DNA from: DATKKG01 sp035543015
Lineage (GTDB): Archaea; Thermoproteota; Nitrososphaeria; Conexivisphaerales; DTJL01
Assembly: GCA_035543015.1 (NCBI GenBank)
Contig: DATKKG010000030.1
Location: forward strand, 1-64,000
DNA: 64,000 nucleotides
Direction of reading: 5' to 3'
The notes under the pieces were generated by a model that saw only the letters and a list, made by a program, of their open reading frames with translations, had not been told where the DNA came from and did no database searches. Made by a program: the position numbers and the translations under genes. Every line of letters starts with the position of its first letter. Within the stretch, counting starts at the first letter, position 1. This document shows, piece after piece, positions 35,701 through 44,810 of the stretch.

Positions 35701-36456
35701 CTACTTCGTCTTGGCGCCCTTGGAGGGGGCCCTCACCGCGGAGGGGGGCTTCCTCCAGCCGTCGCGCGCGGGCGCCTTGGGTCGCGATGGGCCGTCGTCC
35801 GCCTTGACCAGTTCGATCTTGAACCTTGAAGGGACCTTCGGCTCGAAGATCATCCCCTGGCCGGCCTGGACGACGATGCGCTTGGGTTCATGGGAGACTC
35901 TGGTGCTCGTGATCCTCAGGGGGGCCGGCGGCGGGTTGGCGAACTTGCCCACCACCGGATATGGGACGACCACCTCTCCCTGGGCCTTGGTGCTGAGGTT
36001 CGTGAAGGAGTACGTTCCCGGCCTGAGGATGGTCGCGGCGAAGAGGTCGCCTTCCTGCAGGGACCTGCTGTCGAAGGGCTTGGCCCGGGAGTTCTCCTCG
36101 GCCTTCTCTATGACGACGAAGTAACCGCCGGAGCCCTTGGAGACGTGGAGTACGACGTAGCCCCTGGGGTTCACGACGAAGTGGTGGGCCCCAGAATGGT
36201 GGCCCGAGTGGCACTTGCATTCGTCGCTGGATGACTCGCCGAGGGCCGAGAGGTCGATGTTGGCCTGGGCGGAGGCGCTCTCCTTGTCCACCTTCACGTA
36301 GAAGACGGCCTCCACGGAGTCTCCCCTGTGCAACACACCCCTGTATTCTCCGGGCTCAGGGATGCTGTGGACCACCGTGCCCAGCATCGTGAGGGACCCG
36401 CTGTCTAGGCCTATCTGCGTGTACAGGTTGGCGTCCATAGTCGGCATCATGTTCAT
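35701..36456 (-). CDS. Unrecognised protein with Cys/His cluster and basic tail
   Basis: A 251-residue protein without signal peptide. It is beta-rich, with a metal-site-like segment ECKCHSGHHSGAHHF (about residues 78-92) and a Lys/Pro/Arg-rich, probably disordered tail from about 215. Its ATG overlaps the stop of the preceding gene. I know no family. In the operon it sits between the amphipathic 304-residue protein and the prenyltransferase-like enzyme; it could be a structural part or a substrate of the enzymes, but nothing proves this. Confidence 0.7.
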   Translation of the reverse strand: MNMMPTMDANLYTQIGLDSGSLTMLGTVVHSIPEPGEYRGVLHRGDSVEAVFYVKVDKESASAQANIDLSALGESSSDECKCHSGHHSGAHHFVVNPRGYVVLHVSKGSGGYFVVIEKAEENSRAKPFDSRSLQEGDLFAATILRPGTYSFTNLSTKAQGEVVVPYPVVGKFANPPPAPLRITSTRVSHEPKRIVVQAGQGMIFEPKVPSRFKIELVKADDGPSRPKAPARDGWRKPPSAVRAPSKGAKTK

Positions 36457-37367
36457 GCCCCCACGTCCGCCGTGACGATCATCTCATGTGAGTTGATCGT
36501 GGCGGCCAGGTTCCTGATCGGGATCTTGACGGGGATGAGCCCGCCGCTGGCAGGGAGTATGGGGTACGGGTCCTCGAACTCGTAGATGGGGTATTTGTTG
36601 GCGAAGTAGTCTGCTACCGCCGTCTCGACCAGCCCCACGAGGTCGAACACCGAATTGAACAGGTTCTCGAACCAGTCGGCGATGCTGCCCACTATGCCCA
36701 GAACCCCCTTGATGATGTCGAGGATGCCGATGGCCTGTATGGCGGCCCAGAGTATGTCCTTCATCCAGTCGGGCAGGGGGCCCAGCATGTTGTAGATGGC
36801 GTTCTTGATTATGTTCTCGATGATGTTCTCCAGCGTGTCCGGGACGTTGATGGGATCCACGTGCACCCACACCGGGTCGATATACACCTGCCACTTGTTG
36901 GGGTGGCCCGCGAACTCCGCCGCCAGGTCGGTTACGTTGGCCGGCCTCGCAGGGTCGACGTAGTACTTGGCCAGGAGCGATGCCTTGACGTCTGTGATCT
37001 CGGAGACGAGCCCGCTCAGGTCGACTGGGATGCAGATCGGGCCCCCTATGCAGATCTTGGGTATGCCCACCAGGCAGCCGTTCCAGGGGTCCGGAACGAT
37101 GCACCATCCGCCGACGCAGAAGCCGGGGAGGTCGAAGCAAGCCGAAGCCTTCAGCGTGTCCCAGACGATGTCGACGTCCTGTATCTCGATGGTCCCGTCG
37201 TCGTGGAGGGAGAGCGTCCCGTCTTCCAGGTGGAGGGCGACGGAGTAGCTGGCGGAGAAGGGCCCGTAGCTGGCCGAGTCCGACTTGGAGAAGGTGAAGT
37301 TGTCTATCAGGGCGTTGAAGAGCTGCTTGAACGCGCTGGCGGAGGCGGCTATCGTGACGTCGCTCAT
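36453..37367 (-). CDS. Unrecognised protein with long amphipathic/hydrophobic helical segment
   Basis: A 304-residue protein without an N-terminal signal. Residues 1-100 are beta-rich and have a cysteine group (CFDLPGFCVGGWCIVPD, then CLVGIPKICIGGPICIP). Residues about 178-255 form a long helical stretch of isoleucine-, leucine- and tryptophan-rich turns (IIENIIKNAIYNMLGPLPDW; AIQAIGILDIIKGVLGIVGS), which could insert in or lie on a membrane. The ATG overlaps the preceding stop by 4 bases. Family unknown; a membrane-active or lipid-binding role is a guess from composition. Confidence 0.72.
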   Translation of the reverse strand: MSDVTIAASASAFKQLFNALIDNFTFSKSDSASYGPFSASYSVALHLEDGTLSLHDDGTIEIQDVDIVWDTLKASACFDLPGFCVGGWCIVPDPWNGCLVGIPKICIGGPICIPVDLSGLVSEITDVKASLLAKYYVDPARPANVTDLAAEFAGHPNKWQVYIDPVWVHVDPINVPDTLENIIENIIKNAIYNMLGPLPDWMKDILWAAIQAIGILDIIKGVLGIVGSIADWFENLFNSVFDLVGLVETAVADYFANKYPIYEFEDPYPILPASGGLIPVKIPIRNLAATINSHEMIVTADVGA

Positions 37368-38197
37368 GGTCCCACCTTCATCGTCAGGAACACCTTCAGT
37401 TGATCGTCTTCCACTGCCGGGTTGTTGGGGATGGGTGGGTTGGGCGTGGCGGAGAGGGAGACGGTGGCCAGGTGGAACAGCGAGAAGCTGAAGAAGAACT
37501 TCTCGTAGGGGATGGTCAGCTTCTCCCGGAGTATCACGTTGACCGCGGTCTTGAGGTAGCAGATTATGTTCTGCTCCAGTGCGTCGGGCTTTATGTCGAC
37601 GATGTCCATGTCGTCGAGCTTGCCCAGGAGCGACTCCTTCCCGAGGATGGTGGCGCGTTCGAAGTGCCCGATGGCGTAGACGTCCAGGCAGAAGCAGTTC
37701 AGGCGGCCCGGCAGGTTCACCGGCGGCGGTGACTTGAGACCTACGTCGCTCGCCTGCCCCGCGGGTTGGGTGGGCTGGATGCCGTCCACTTCCTGTTCAG
37801 GGGGGCAGCCGATGGAGCCGCAGATCCTGAAGCTCATGGCGAAGCGCTGAGGCTGGAGCGGAGGGGTCAGCTCGGCGGGGAGCTTTATCACGTTGCTGGG
37901 GTGGAAGTCGATCTTGGCCGAGCTCAGCTGGGCGCAGAAGCTCAGCCCCACCGGGGGCGAGTCGGCGCCGAAGATGGGCAGATAGTTCTCCACCGTGAAG
38001 ATGGGGTTGTTGTAGTTCCGGACGTCCTGGGTGACCACGACCTTGGAGCACCACCCCTCCACGTTCTTGGCGACGTCGGCCGTGCCGTAGTTGAAGAGGG
38101 AGGGGCGCTGCCTCATGATGTGCGTGATTATCTTGTTCACGCCGTTCTCGTGGACGGCTCCGTAGAGGTCGCAGTTCTGGGTGAATGGGGTGCTCAT
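37364..38197 (-). CDS. Unrecognised 277-residue protein of the prenyltransferase-like operon
   Basis: The protein starts at ATG 38197 (MSTPFTQNCDLYGAVHENGV), 8 bases after the stop of the 728-residue gene. The sequence has no signal peptide or membrane helix; it mixes helices (NKIITHIMRQRPSLF) with beta strands and contains about eight cysteines, including NCFCLDVYAIGH. The family is unknown to me. Tight spacing with both neighbours argues for a common complex or pathway. Confidence 0.75.
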   Translation of the reverse strand: MSTPFTQNCDLYGAVHENGVNKIITHIMRQRPSLFNYGTADVAKNVEGWCSKVVVTQDVRNYNNPIFTVENYLPIFGADSPPVGLSFCAQLSSAKIDFHPSNVIKLPAELTPPLQPQRFAMSFRICGSIGCPPEQEVDGIQPTQPAGQASDVGLKSPPPVNLPGRLNCFCLDVYAIGHFERATILGKESLLGKLDDMDIVDIKPDALEQNIICYLKTAVNVILREKLTIPYEKFFFSFSLFHLATVSLSATPNPPIPNNPAVEDDQLKVFLTMKVGP

Positions 38198-38205
38198 GGA
38201 ACCAC

Positions 38206-40392
38206 CTAGAGCTCCAGCGCGAAGGCCGCCTGGTCGGAGGCGTCGTACTGGGACAGCCTGCTGTTCCCGTCCGTGTGCTTGGCCCACACGTAGAGGTTGA
38301 GCGAGAAGGAGCACTTCTTGTGGTCCGTGGGCTCCTGCCCGCATTCGCCCGGCGTGAGCACCTTCTTGGGTACGCAGTTCGCTCCGAGCATGCTGGCGAA
38401 TGTCTGCGGCGTCGATACCGCAGGCGTGCCGCCGCCCAGGGTGGACGGCTGGTTGAGGCCGCCCGTGTCGGTGACCACGGTCGGGCCGCCGAGGCCCCTG
38501 TGGTACCATATCTCGTAGGTCCACATGAAGGTCTCAGGCTGTGTCGCCGAGTTCCTGGTGGAGTGGAACGCCCTGTAGCCGGATGAGAAGGTGCTGCAGC
38601 AGTCTCCCGTCATGAACTGGCACTCGGCCGTGTTCGGGACGCCGTTCATCCTCAGGTCCTCTATCTTGGCGTAGCAGGGGACGTTGTCCGTCCAGAACAG
38701 GTGGAGCAGCGAGGGGAACGGGACCGGGGTGGTGTTGACAGAATCGGTCCACCGGAGGAAGTTGAAGGCGGCGGCGGTGCCCGTGCCGGCTGCGCCCGTC
38801 GGCTTGAGCCTGTTGCCCGAGCCGTCGAAGACTTCGACCTCCATCATGTACCTCCCGCCTGCGACCGACGTGGTGGCCCAGTAGTTGTGGTACTGAGGCC
38901 AGAGCCAGTCGGTGCCGTAGGGGATCCTGTAGAGGCCCACCTGGCCGCCGACGCTGGCGGGGTTGACGGGGCCGAGGGCGACGCTCTGCACCTGGACGTG
39001 ACCGGAGACGAAGACGAACTGGCTCCAGGCGACCGAGTTGGTGAGGATGCTGGCGGGACCGGAGGGGTTGCTTCCGTCGCTGGTCGGGATGATGGAGATC
39101 CTGTAGTACTGCGCGCCGAGGGTCTCCATGGCGTCATGGAAGCGCAGGCGGAACGACAGGGTCCCTCCCCAGGGCTGGTTGGTCAGCTGGCCCACGTCGC
39201 TACCCGAGGGCGGGTTCACCAGCCCGCCGTTGTCGGCCACCGCGGCCAGCGTGGTCTCGCCGGTCTGCGTCTGGCTCACCATCTGGTAGCTGGGCGTCGA
39301 ACCTACGTCCTCCAGCATTACGTAAGGCAGGTCTCCGGGTGGAACGCCGGGGCCCGGGTCGCAGGTCTTGCCGATGAAGGTCTCGATGTTGGCGACCACG
39401 CTGTCCGCGAAGGACGCGTGCGACGCGACGCCGTCGTAGATGTAGACCCACTTCGTCCCGTCCCACTGCTTGACCTTGTAGGAGTACCTGAAGGAGCAGT
39501 TGACGGGGGCGGGGAACCTGAAGAAGCAGTAGGTGAAGTGGCCGTCGGGCTGCAGTATCGCCTCTCCCAGCTTCACGGTGGAGCAGGTGCAGATGAATGG
39601 CCACAGGTACTCCGCCTGCTGGACGTACTGGAGTGCCTGTTCCCTGGGCATGGATTCGATCTTGGCGACCTCAGCCTGGAGGTTGACGCTCATGTGCACC
39701 AGGGGGTTGCTGTTGCCCATGGCCCTCGAGAGCTTGACCTGGTACGCCATCTTCGCTGCGGCCGGCGTCGGGGCGGGTAGGACTTCGTCCACGAGGAAGC
39801 CGGCAGACTCCACGGGGCCGGGGCCGGGGATGTGGAAGGGCGGATACTGCACCGCCACTTCCTTCAGCCTGGCTAGGATGGCGGCGAGGTCCAGGTCGAT
39901 GATCCTCCAGCGGCAGCAGCACTCGGTCTGGTAGACTTCCACCACGCCGTTGCAGACGGGGGCGCAGATGTGGGGGAAGGGCGGGATGATGACCTTCGCG
40001 GGGACCTTGTCGAGGAGGATGGGGAAGCACTTCTCCACCTTCCCGGAGACGCATACGTAGAACCTGAGCCAACCCGGCCAGACCCCTATGGGGATGTCCA
40101 CACGGCCCTCCTTGATCCAGGAGGACACCTGGTCAGCCCTGAAGACGAGGAGCTGGTCCTTGGAGAGGCTGCTGAGGTCGGACACGTCGGGTCCCAGGGC
40201 GTACGTGCCACCCTTGGACGTCAATTCGCCGGGGACTGCGAGTCTTCCCTTTGCGGCGACGGCGAGCTTCTGTTGGGCGTTGCCCATGGGGCCTAAAAGA
40301 TAGAGTGCGACCCCGGGGACATTTTCACCGGACTTCGCGGAATTGAAACGGACTTCTACTGAATTAGTAGAACCGCTGGAGGCTGACTCCAT
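38206..40392 (-). CDS. Unrecognised 728-residue cysteine-rich protein heading the operon
   Basis: No signal peptide: the protein begins MESASSGSTNSVEVRFNSAK. Residues about 135-160 hold a dense cysteine group (HICAPVCNGVVEVYQTECCC), followed by a helix and long beta-rich regions; a second group includes WPFICTCSTVKLGEAILQPD and later MTGDCCSTFSSGYR. The beta-rich parts contain carbohydrate-binding-like or fibronectin-like strands but no motif I can name. ATG 40392 lies exactly 25 bases from the centre of a strong TATA box, so the mRNA is leaderless. As the largest product of the six-gene operon it may be a scaffold. Cytosolic cysteine clusters hint at metal binding. Confidence 0.75.
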   Translation of the reverse strand: MESASSGSTNSVEVRFNSAKSGENVPGVALYLLGPMGNAQQKLAVAAKGRLAVPGELTSKGGTYALGPDVSDLSSLSKDQLLVFRADQVSSWIKEGRVDIPIGVWPGWLRFYVCVSGKVEKCFPILLDKVPAKVIIPPFPHICAPVCNGVVEVYQTECCCRWRIIDLDLAAILARLKEVAVQYPPFHIPGPGPVESAGFLVDEVLPAPTPAAAKMAYQVKLSRAMGNSNPLVHMSVNLQAEVAKIESMPREQALQYVQQAEYLWPFICTCSTVKLGEAILQPDGHFTYCFFRFPAPVNCSFRYSYKVKQWDGTKWVYIYDGVASHASFADSVVANIETFIGKTCDPGPGVPPGDLPYVMLEDVGSTPSYQMVSQTQTGETTLAAVADNGGLVNPPSGSDVGQLTNQPWGGTLSFRLRFHDAMETLGAQYYRISIIPTSDGSNPSGPASILTNSVAWSQFVFVSGHVQVQSVALGPVNPASVGGQVGLYRIPYGTDWLWPQYHNYWATTSVAGGRYMMEVEVFDGSGNRLKPTGAAGTGTAAAFNFLRWTDSVNTTPVPFPSLLHLFWTDNVPCYAKIEDLRMNGVPNTAECQFMTGDCCSTFSSGYRAFHSTRNSATQPETFMWTYEIWYHRGLGGPTVVTDTGGLNQPSTLGGGTPAVSTPQTFASMLGANCVPKKVLTPGECGQEPTDHKKCSFSLNLYVWAKHTDGNSRLSQYDASDQAAFALEL

Positions 40393-40409
40393 AGAAGGAG
40401 TATAACCCC

Positions 40410-40423
40410 GTTATATTATAAGC
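40410..40423 (-). promoter_or_regulatory. TATA box of the six-gene operon 40392-33650
   Basis: The minus strand reads GCTTATAATATAAC, centred 25 bases before ATG 40392. The 205-base gap 40393-40597 is AT-rich around this box; I see no other feature in it apart from the divergent SDR start. Confidence 0.65.
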
Positions 40424-40597
40424 CTTAATGCAGTTTCCCATATCGCCGCTTGCTATTTGGATGAGTACTCGACATACGGAAGAAAATAGATGCAGATCTT
40501 GGCCTTCAGGATGTAGGAACCACGGCCGGGGAAGCTGTAGAAGGAGAATATGGCAGGGGCACGCCGAGCCTGCAGTCAGGATGGCTAGGAAACTCTT

Positions 40598-41476
40598 ATG
40601 TCGGGAACCTTCGGAGTGGGCACGACTGCGCGCTTGAAAGGCAGGGTGGTCCTCCTCACGGGCGGAAGCTCGGGCATCGGGAAGGCGACGGCCCTCGGCC
40701 TGGCCAGGATGGACGTGGAGCTGACACTCGTCTGCCGGGACAGGGGCAGGGGAGAGGAGGCCAGGAAGGAGATAGTCGCCTCGAGCGGCAACCAGTCAGT
40801 GGATCTCATCATCGCGGACCTCCTGCTGCAGCGGGAGGTCAGGAGGGCCGCCGCCGAGTTCCTCTCGACGAGGACCAGGCTGGACGTCCTGGTCAACAAC
40901 GCCGGGAGCACCTTCCCCAGATACGCCGAGACCGAGGACGGAATCGAAAGGACGATGGCCCTGAACTACTTCGCGCCGTTCCTCCTCACCAACTTGCTCC
41001 TGAAGGTCCTCGAGGCGAGCGCACCGTCGAGGGTGGTCAACGTGTCGTCGGCTGCCCACTACAGGGGGAGCCTCTCCCTGGCCGAGGTCAAGGGAACGGG
41101 AAGCGTGGGGCTGGGCGGGATGAACGCGTACAGCAGGTCCAAGCTGGCCCTCAACCTCTTCACTTTCGAGCTGGCGAGGAGGGAGGCGAGGAAGGAGGTG
41201 GCCGCTAACGCGCTCCATCCCGGTGCGGTCAGGACGAACATATGGTCCCACGCCGGCGTCTTCAGCCCTTTCGCTAGGTTGGCGTCGGCATTCATGCCCG
41301 GGGCGGAGAGCGGGGCCCGGACCCCGATCTACCTGGCGTCATCCCCCGAGGTCGAGGGGGTGACGGGCAAATACTTCGATGACTGCCGGCCGAAGGGGCC
41401 GTCGGCGGAGTCCCTCGATGGGGAGCTCGCAACGAAGCTGTGGGACCTGAGCCTGAAGATGACGGGACTGGCCTGA
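40598..41476 (+). CDS. Short-chain dehydrogenase/reductase
   Basis: A 292-residue Rossmann enzyme with the NAD(P) loop TGGSSGIG (about residue 21), the structural NNAG (about 100) and the catalytic YSRSK (about 186), preceded by the serine in VVNVSSAAH. The length and the loop after the YxxxK resemble retinol-dehydrogenase- or WW-oxidoreductase-like SDRs that reduce or oxidise lipophilic alcohols. ATG 40598 is used; GTG 40616 is possible. Divergent from the six-gene operon, it might act on the same lipid or isoprenoid, but this is only proximity. Confidence 0.9.
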   Translation: MSGTFGVGTTARLKGRVVLLTGGSSGIGKATALGLARMDVELTLVCRDRGRGEEARKEIVASSGNQSVDLIIADLLLQREVRRAAAEFLSTRTRLDVLVNNAGSTFPRYAETEDGIERTMALNYFAPFLLTNLLLKVLEASAPSRVVNVSSAAHYRGSLSLAEVKGTGSVGLGGMNAYSRSKLALNLFTFELARREARKEVAANALHPGAVRTNIWSHAGVFSPFARLASAFMPGAESGARTPIYLASSPEVEGVTGKYFDDCRPKGPSAESLDGELATKLWDLSLKMTGLA

Positions 41477-41486
41477 GAAGGCGGAC

Positions 41487-42104
41487 TCAGCCTTCGATCT
41501 GCACGTACTTGAACCAGAAGTAGCCAGACAAGACCATCACCTTGAGGAAGAGGTGGTCGCCGGGCTCCGGGATCGTCGACGGGTATATGGTGAAGCTGCA
41601 CTGCGACGAATTTCCGGGCTGAACGCCGTGCGGGGAAGTCGGGGCAAGGGAGCTGTTAATTTCGACGTTGACGGAAGCCGGGACTGAAAGGTCGTTTTCC
41701 AGGACGAAGGAGACCACCACCGACTTGAACTCGCTGCCGTTGAGCGTCACGTGTATATGGGATATGCCCACATGGGGGTCAGAGGGGTATCCCGTCCCGG
41801 CCAAGAACACGTCCGGATAGGGGGACCCCGGCGCGTACGTGCAATAGAATTGGGCGTCGCTGCATGAATAGGACGAGTTGTAGGGGGAGGCCCCCAGGCC
41901 GAGAAGGGTGTAGGCCAGAGAGGCATGCGACTCCTGGGTGACGGGAACGTACGAGATCTGCCCGGTGAAGTACACCGTGGGATCGAAGGCCGAGAGGTCG
42001 GGCGCCAGGACGGTCCGCTGGCAGCTTTCGAAGGGGACCATCAGGATGACTAGGAGTATCGCAAGAGCGCCGATCGGCAGGGCCAGCTTGACGGCCGCCT
42101 TCAC
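41487..42104 (-). CDS. Membrane-anchored extracellular protein
   Basis: A 205-residue protein with an N-terminal hydrophobic helix (ALPIGALAILLVILMVPFES) and an external beta-rich domain with N-glycosylation sites and paired cysteines (SCSDAQFYCTYAPG). GTG 42104 is the start; its GTGA overlaps the stop of an 8-codon ORF. Family unknown. Confidence 0.72.
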   Translation of the reverse strand: MKAAVKLALPIGALAILLVILMVPFESCQRTVLAPDLSAFDPTVYFTGQISYVPVTQESHASLAYTLLGLGASPYNSSYSCSDAQFYCTYAPGSPYPDVFLAGTGYPSDPHVGISHIHVTLNGSEFKSVVVSFVLENDLSVPASVNVEINSSLAPTSPHGVQPGNSSQCSFTIYPSTIPEPGDHLFLKVMVLSGYFWFKYVQIEG

Positions 42105-42127
42105 AACTTTGGCCAGAGGAGCCCCAT
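42101..42127 (-). CDS. Possible 8-codon leader ORF overlapping next start
   Basis: ATG 42127 opens MGLLWPKL and its TGA overlaps the GTG start of the membrane-anchored protein (GTGA). No TATA box sits 25 bases ahead of this ATG, so it would be reached from a short leader. Confidence 0.35.
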   Translation of the reverse strand: MGLLWPKL

Positions 42128-42188
42128 GCTCTTACGCCTTGCTTCCGGGGATCCCCGACCCGGTGATCCCGAGCCTTCTGGCTCGGTC

Positions 42189-42198
42189 GGTTTAACTA
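42189..42198 (+). promoter_or_regulatory. TATA box of the 840-residue surface protein gene
   Basis: GGTTTAACTA is centred about 26 bases before TTG 42221. Confidence 0.5.
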
Positions 42199-42220
42199 GG
42201 AGGCGAGGCGATGGCTACCC

Positions 42221-44743
42221 TTGTTGAGGCCGGCTATCATAGCCCTGATCCTGGTTCTGATCGGATCGGTGGTCCTCATCTCCCGTTCCCCAGCCCCTGG
42301 AACAGGAGCGACGTACGAGTATCAGGCTTCTAGGGTCAGCGCCTGGTACCTCGGGGTGGTCACGACACAGCAGACGACGGCCCAGGAAGTCGGGGCGGAG
42401 TTCTACGTTCCGGAGGACGCGCCCAGCGTCGCGGATACCTACTATCCCCTCCTGCTCTCGGTCTGCGACTCCAACTCGAGCTACGACCAGATAGGCGTGC
42501 TGGGCCGGTACGGGTCGTGGGCCGCCACCACTTCGGACACGCGTGTGAACGGCACGGCCACGATCTACAATCCCAACGTCTGGTTCCCGCTCCACCCGGG
42601 CTACTACTGGTTCAGGATGGCGATTTCGAAAGGTGTCGTCGCTTTTACGGTGGCGTACGAGAACGGCACGACGCTTCTGAGCGAGTACGAGACCACGGGC
42701 GGAAACAGCTTCGTCATATCGCCCACCTTCTTTGACAGGTACGCCTCGACCACCTTCACGGGGTTCTCGGTTTTCGAGGAGGTCTACAACGCCACGGGGG
42801 GAAGCCCCGGGTTCAACCTGTACGCGAAGGACACCTATTTCATCTCGAACGGGACTAGATACAACTCCTCCTGGTCGGCATTCCAATCGGGGGCCGTTCC
42901 ACAGGGGCCCCGCGTCGCCATGAACGGCTGCTCGGTCATGATCATGAACGTCGGAAGGAGCCTGGCTTTGGCCAGCGGAAAAGCTGCCTACTTCACGATG
43001 GAACCCGTCCAGCTCATGGCCATCCCTGTCGGGACGGTGGGCGAACCCGCGTACACCTGGTACGTCGATGGCCGGGCCGTGGGCACGTCATCGGCCCCCC
43101 AGTTCAACGTGACGTTTCAGTCGGCGGCGTCTCATGAGGTCTCTGTAAGATACGAGGACGTGGCCGGAGAAGTGTCCAGCGATGGGCTGCAGCTGGAGGC
43201 CAGGAAGGTGTCTGTTTCGGTATCAAGCCCCCTGGGATCGGCGTCCGGGGGCGGCCTCTATGACTTCGGCGCCAGTGTCGAAATATCGGTGACCCCTTCG
43301 ACGATACCGACGGGATCGGGCACCAGGGAGAGTCTGGTGGGGTGGTCCACCGATTCTTCCGAAGGGTACAGCGGAGCCGACCCTTCGTTCGTGCTGACCC
43401 TCAGCTACAACGTTTCAGAAACAGCGTTGTGGGCCAATCAGAGCCTGGTCAGCCTCAGGTCGAACCCGACGGGGCTGTCGGAGGATCTCTGGCTCAACCA
43501 GGGGCCGGAGAGAATAGAGCTTCCGGCCTTCTGGAACAACGACTCTGACAGCAGGATCTCTCTGGTTGGGTTCTCGGTCGACGGCGTCTTCGCGCAGACC
43601 GGGAGGGGCGGGTGGACTTACAACACGTCGCTCACGGGAACGGTGACCCTGACCATGTATGGGGTCAGGCAGTACAGCGTCGTCCTGCAGGGTTACTCCG
43701 GCCCATACGTCTCCACCTCCCAGACGGGGGACCTATGGTTCGACTCGGGCACGCAGGCGATCGTGACCCTGCCCCTGAACTACACCCAGGGCCTCAGCCG
43801 CTGGATCTTCGAAGGCTGGCAGGGAGGCTCCTCGGACAACACCATCACGTTCGCTTCCATCGGCTCCAGCCATACGGCGAAGCCTATCATGAAGCGGCAG
43901 TACTTCGTCTACATGGGAGCCGTCAACCCGCCGGCCTCCTTCTGGACGGGCCTGATCGACGGTCCTCCTCCGTCACCGTACGGCCTGAGTCCCTTCTTCA
44001 GCTCCCCGAGCTACAGGGGAGAATGGCTCGACGCGGGCTCTCTCTTGCCGGCTGCCCAAGACACCTGGAGCGTGGCGAACAGGACAGACGTCAGCTACGG
44101 GCTCATCTACATCCGCGTGGGGTTCGCGGTGGACGCCAGCTCCTCGATAGTAACCAGCCCAGGCCTCGTCCACCTGAACCTGACGGCTCTGGGGGGCCCT
44201 CCGCTTCTATCGATCTCTCTCGTCTACGGTGTCGATGGAGGGAAGTTCAACGCCTCAGACGCATTCCGCAGTTCGGGAATAGTCGCCATCGCGCTCCCCA
44301 ACGGGACTCTGGTGCAGGTCACGCTGTCCAGTGACGCCAACCCCCAGTTCGAAGACGGCCAACTGGTAGTGGACAGGCCCTTCGCTCTAGGCTATGTGTA
44401 CGCCCCCCAGTACTACCTCGTCCTCAGGACCCCCTCGGGGGGTTTCGAAGGGTGGGTGTCGCCCTACTCGGGGCAACCGTACGTGGTAAATCCCTACTTC
44501 TCATACAGCGCTCCCGTCCTTTCCGGGTTCCTCGGGACGCAGCGCTTTGTGTCCTGGCAGGGCACGGTGAACAGCACGTCGCCGAAGCTGCTTCTGGCCA
44601 TGAATGAGCCGTACGTGGAGACGGCCCGGTATGAGACCGACTACTGGGCGGCGGCGTCGGTCGTGGCAGCGTCGGTCGTGCTGCTCTGCGGCGCCTACGT
44701 CCTGCTCAGCCACCGTCTGGCGTACGGTCGCGGGACCCCCTAG
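42221..44743 (+). CDS. Large anchored surface protein with PEGA/InlB-like beta repeats
   Basis: An 840-residue protein with N-terminal signal helix (PAIIALILVLIGSVVLISRS) and C-terminal membrane helix (AASVVAASVVLLCGAYVLLS). Most of the rest is beta-rich with glycine-tryptophan turns of the kind FEGWQGGSS, LVGWSTDSS and FEGWVSPYSG, as found in InlB-like or PEGA-type repeats of archaeal cell-surface proteins. Many N-glycosylation sites support an outside location. TTG 42221 sits at the predicted transcript start. It shares the general build of the subtilase's C-terminal region but has no catalytic domain. Confidence 0.82.
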   Translation: MLRPAIIALILVLIGSVVLISRSPAPGTGATYEYQASRVSAWYLGVVTTQQTTAQEVGAEFYVPEDAPSVADTYYPLLLSVCDSNSSYDQIGVLGRYGSWAATTSDTRVNGTATIYNPNVWFPLHPGYYWFRMAISKGVVAFTVAYENGTTLLSEYETTGGNSFVISPTFFDRYASTTFTGFSVFEEVYNATGGSPGFNLYAKDTYFISNGTRYNSSWSAFQSGAVPQGPRVAMNGCSVMIMNVGRSLALASGKAAYFTMEPVQLMAIPVGTVGEPAYTWYVDGRAVGTSSAPQFNVTFQSAASHEVSVRYEDVAGEVSSDGLQLEARKVSVSVSSPLGSASGGGLYDFGASVEISVTPSTIPTGSGTRESLVGWSTDSSEGYSGADPSFVLTLSYNVSETALWANQSLVSLRSNPTGLSEDLWLNQGPERIELPAFWNNDSDSRISLVGFSVDGVFAQTGRGGWTYNTSLTGTVTLTMYGVRQYSVVLQGYSGPYVSTSQTGDLWFDSGTQAIVTLPLNYTQGLSRWIFEGWQGGSSDNTITFASIGSSHTAKPIMKRQYFVYMGAVNPPASFWTGLIDGPPPSPYGLSPFFSSPSYRGEWLDAGSLLPAAQDTWSVANRTDVSYGLIYIRVGFAVDASSSIVTSPGLVHLNLTALGGPPLLSISLVYGVDGGKFNASDAFRSSGIVAIALPNGTLVQVTLSSDANPQFEDGQLVVDRPFALGYVYAPQYYLVLRTPSGGFEGWVSPYSGQPYVVNPYFSYSAPVLSGFLGTQRFVSWQGTVNSTSPKLLLAMNEPYVETARYETDYWAAASVVAASVVLLCGAYVLLSHRLAYGRGTP

Positions 44744-44810
44744 CGTGCGCAGGGCCTCCTGAAGCACGACCCGCGGGCTGAATAAGACGTGCTGAAACCG
44801 AGACCAGACC

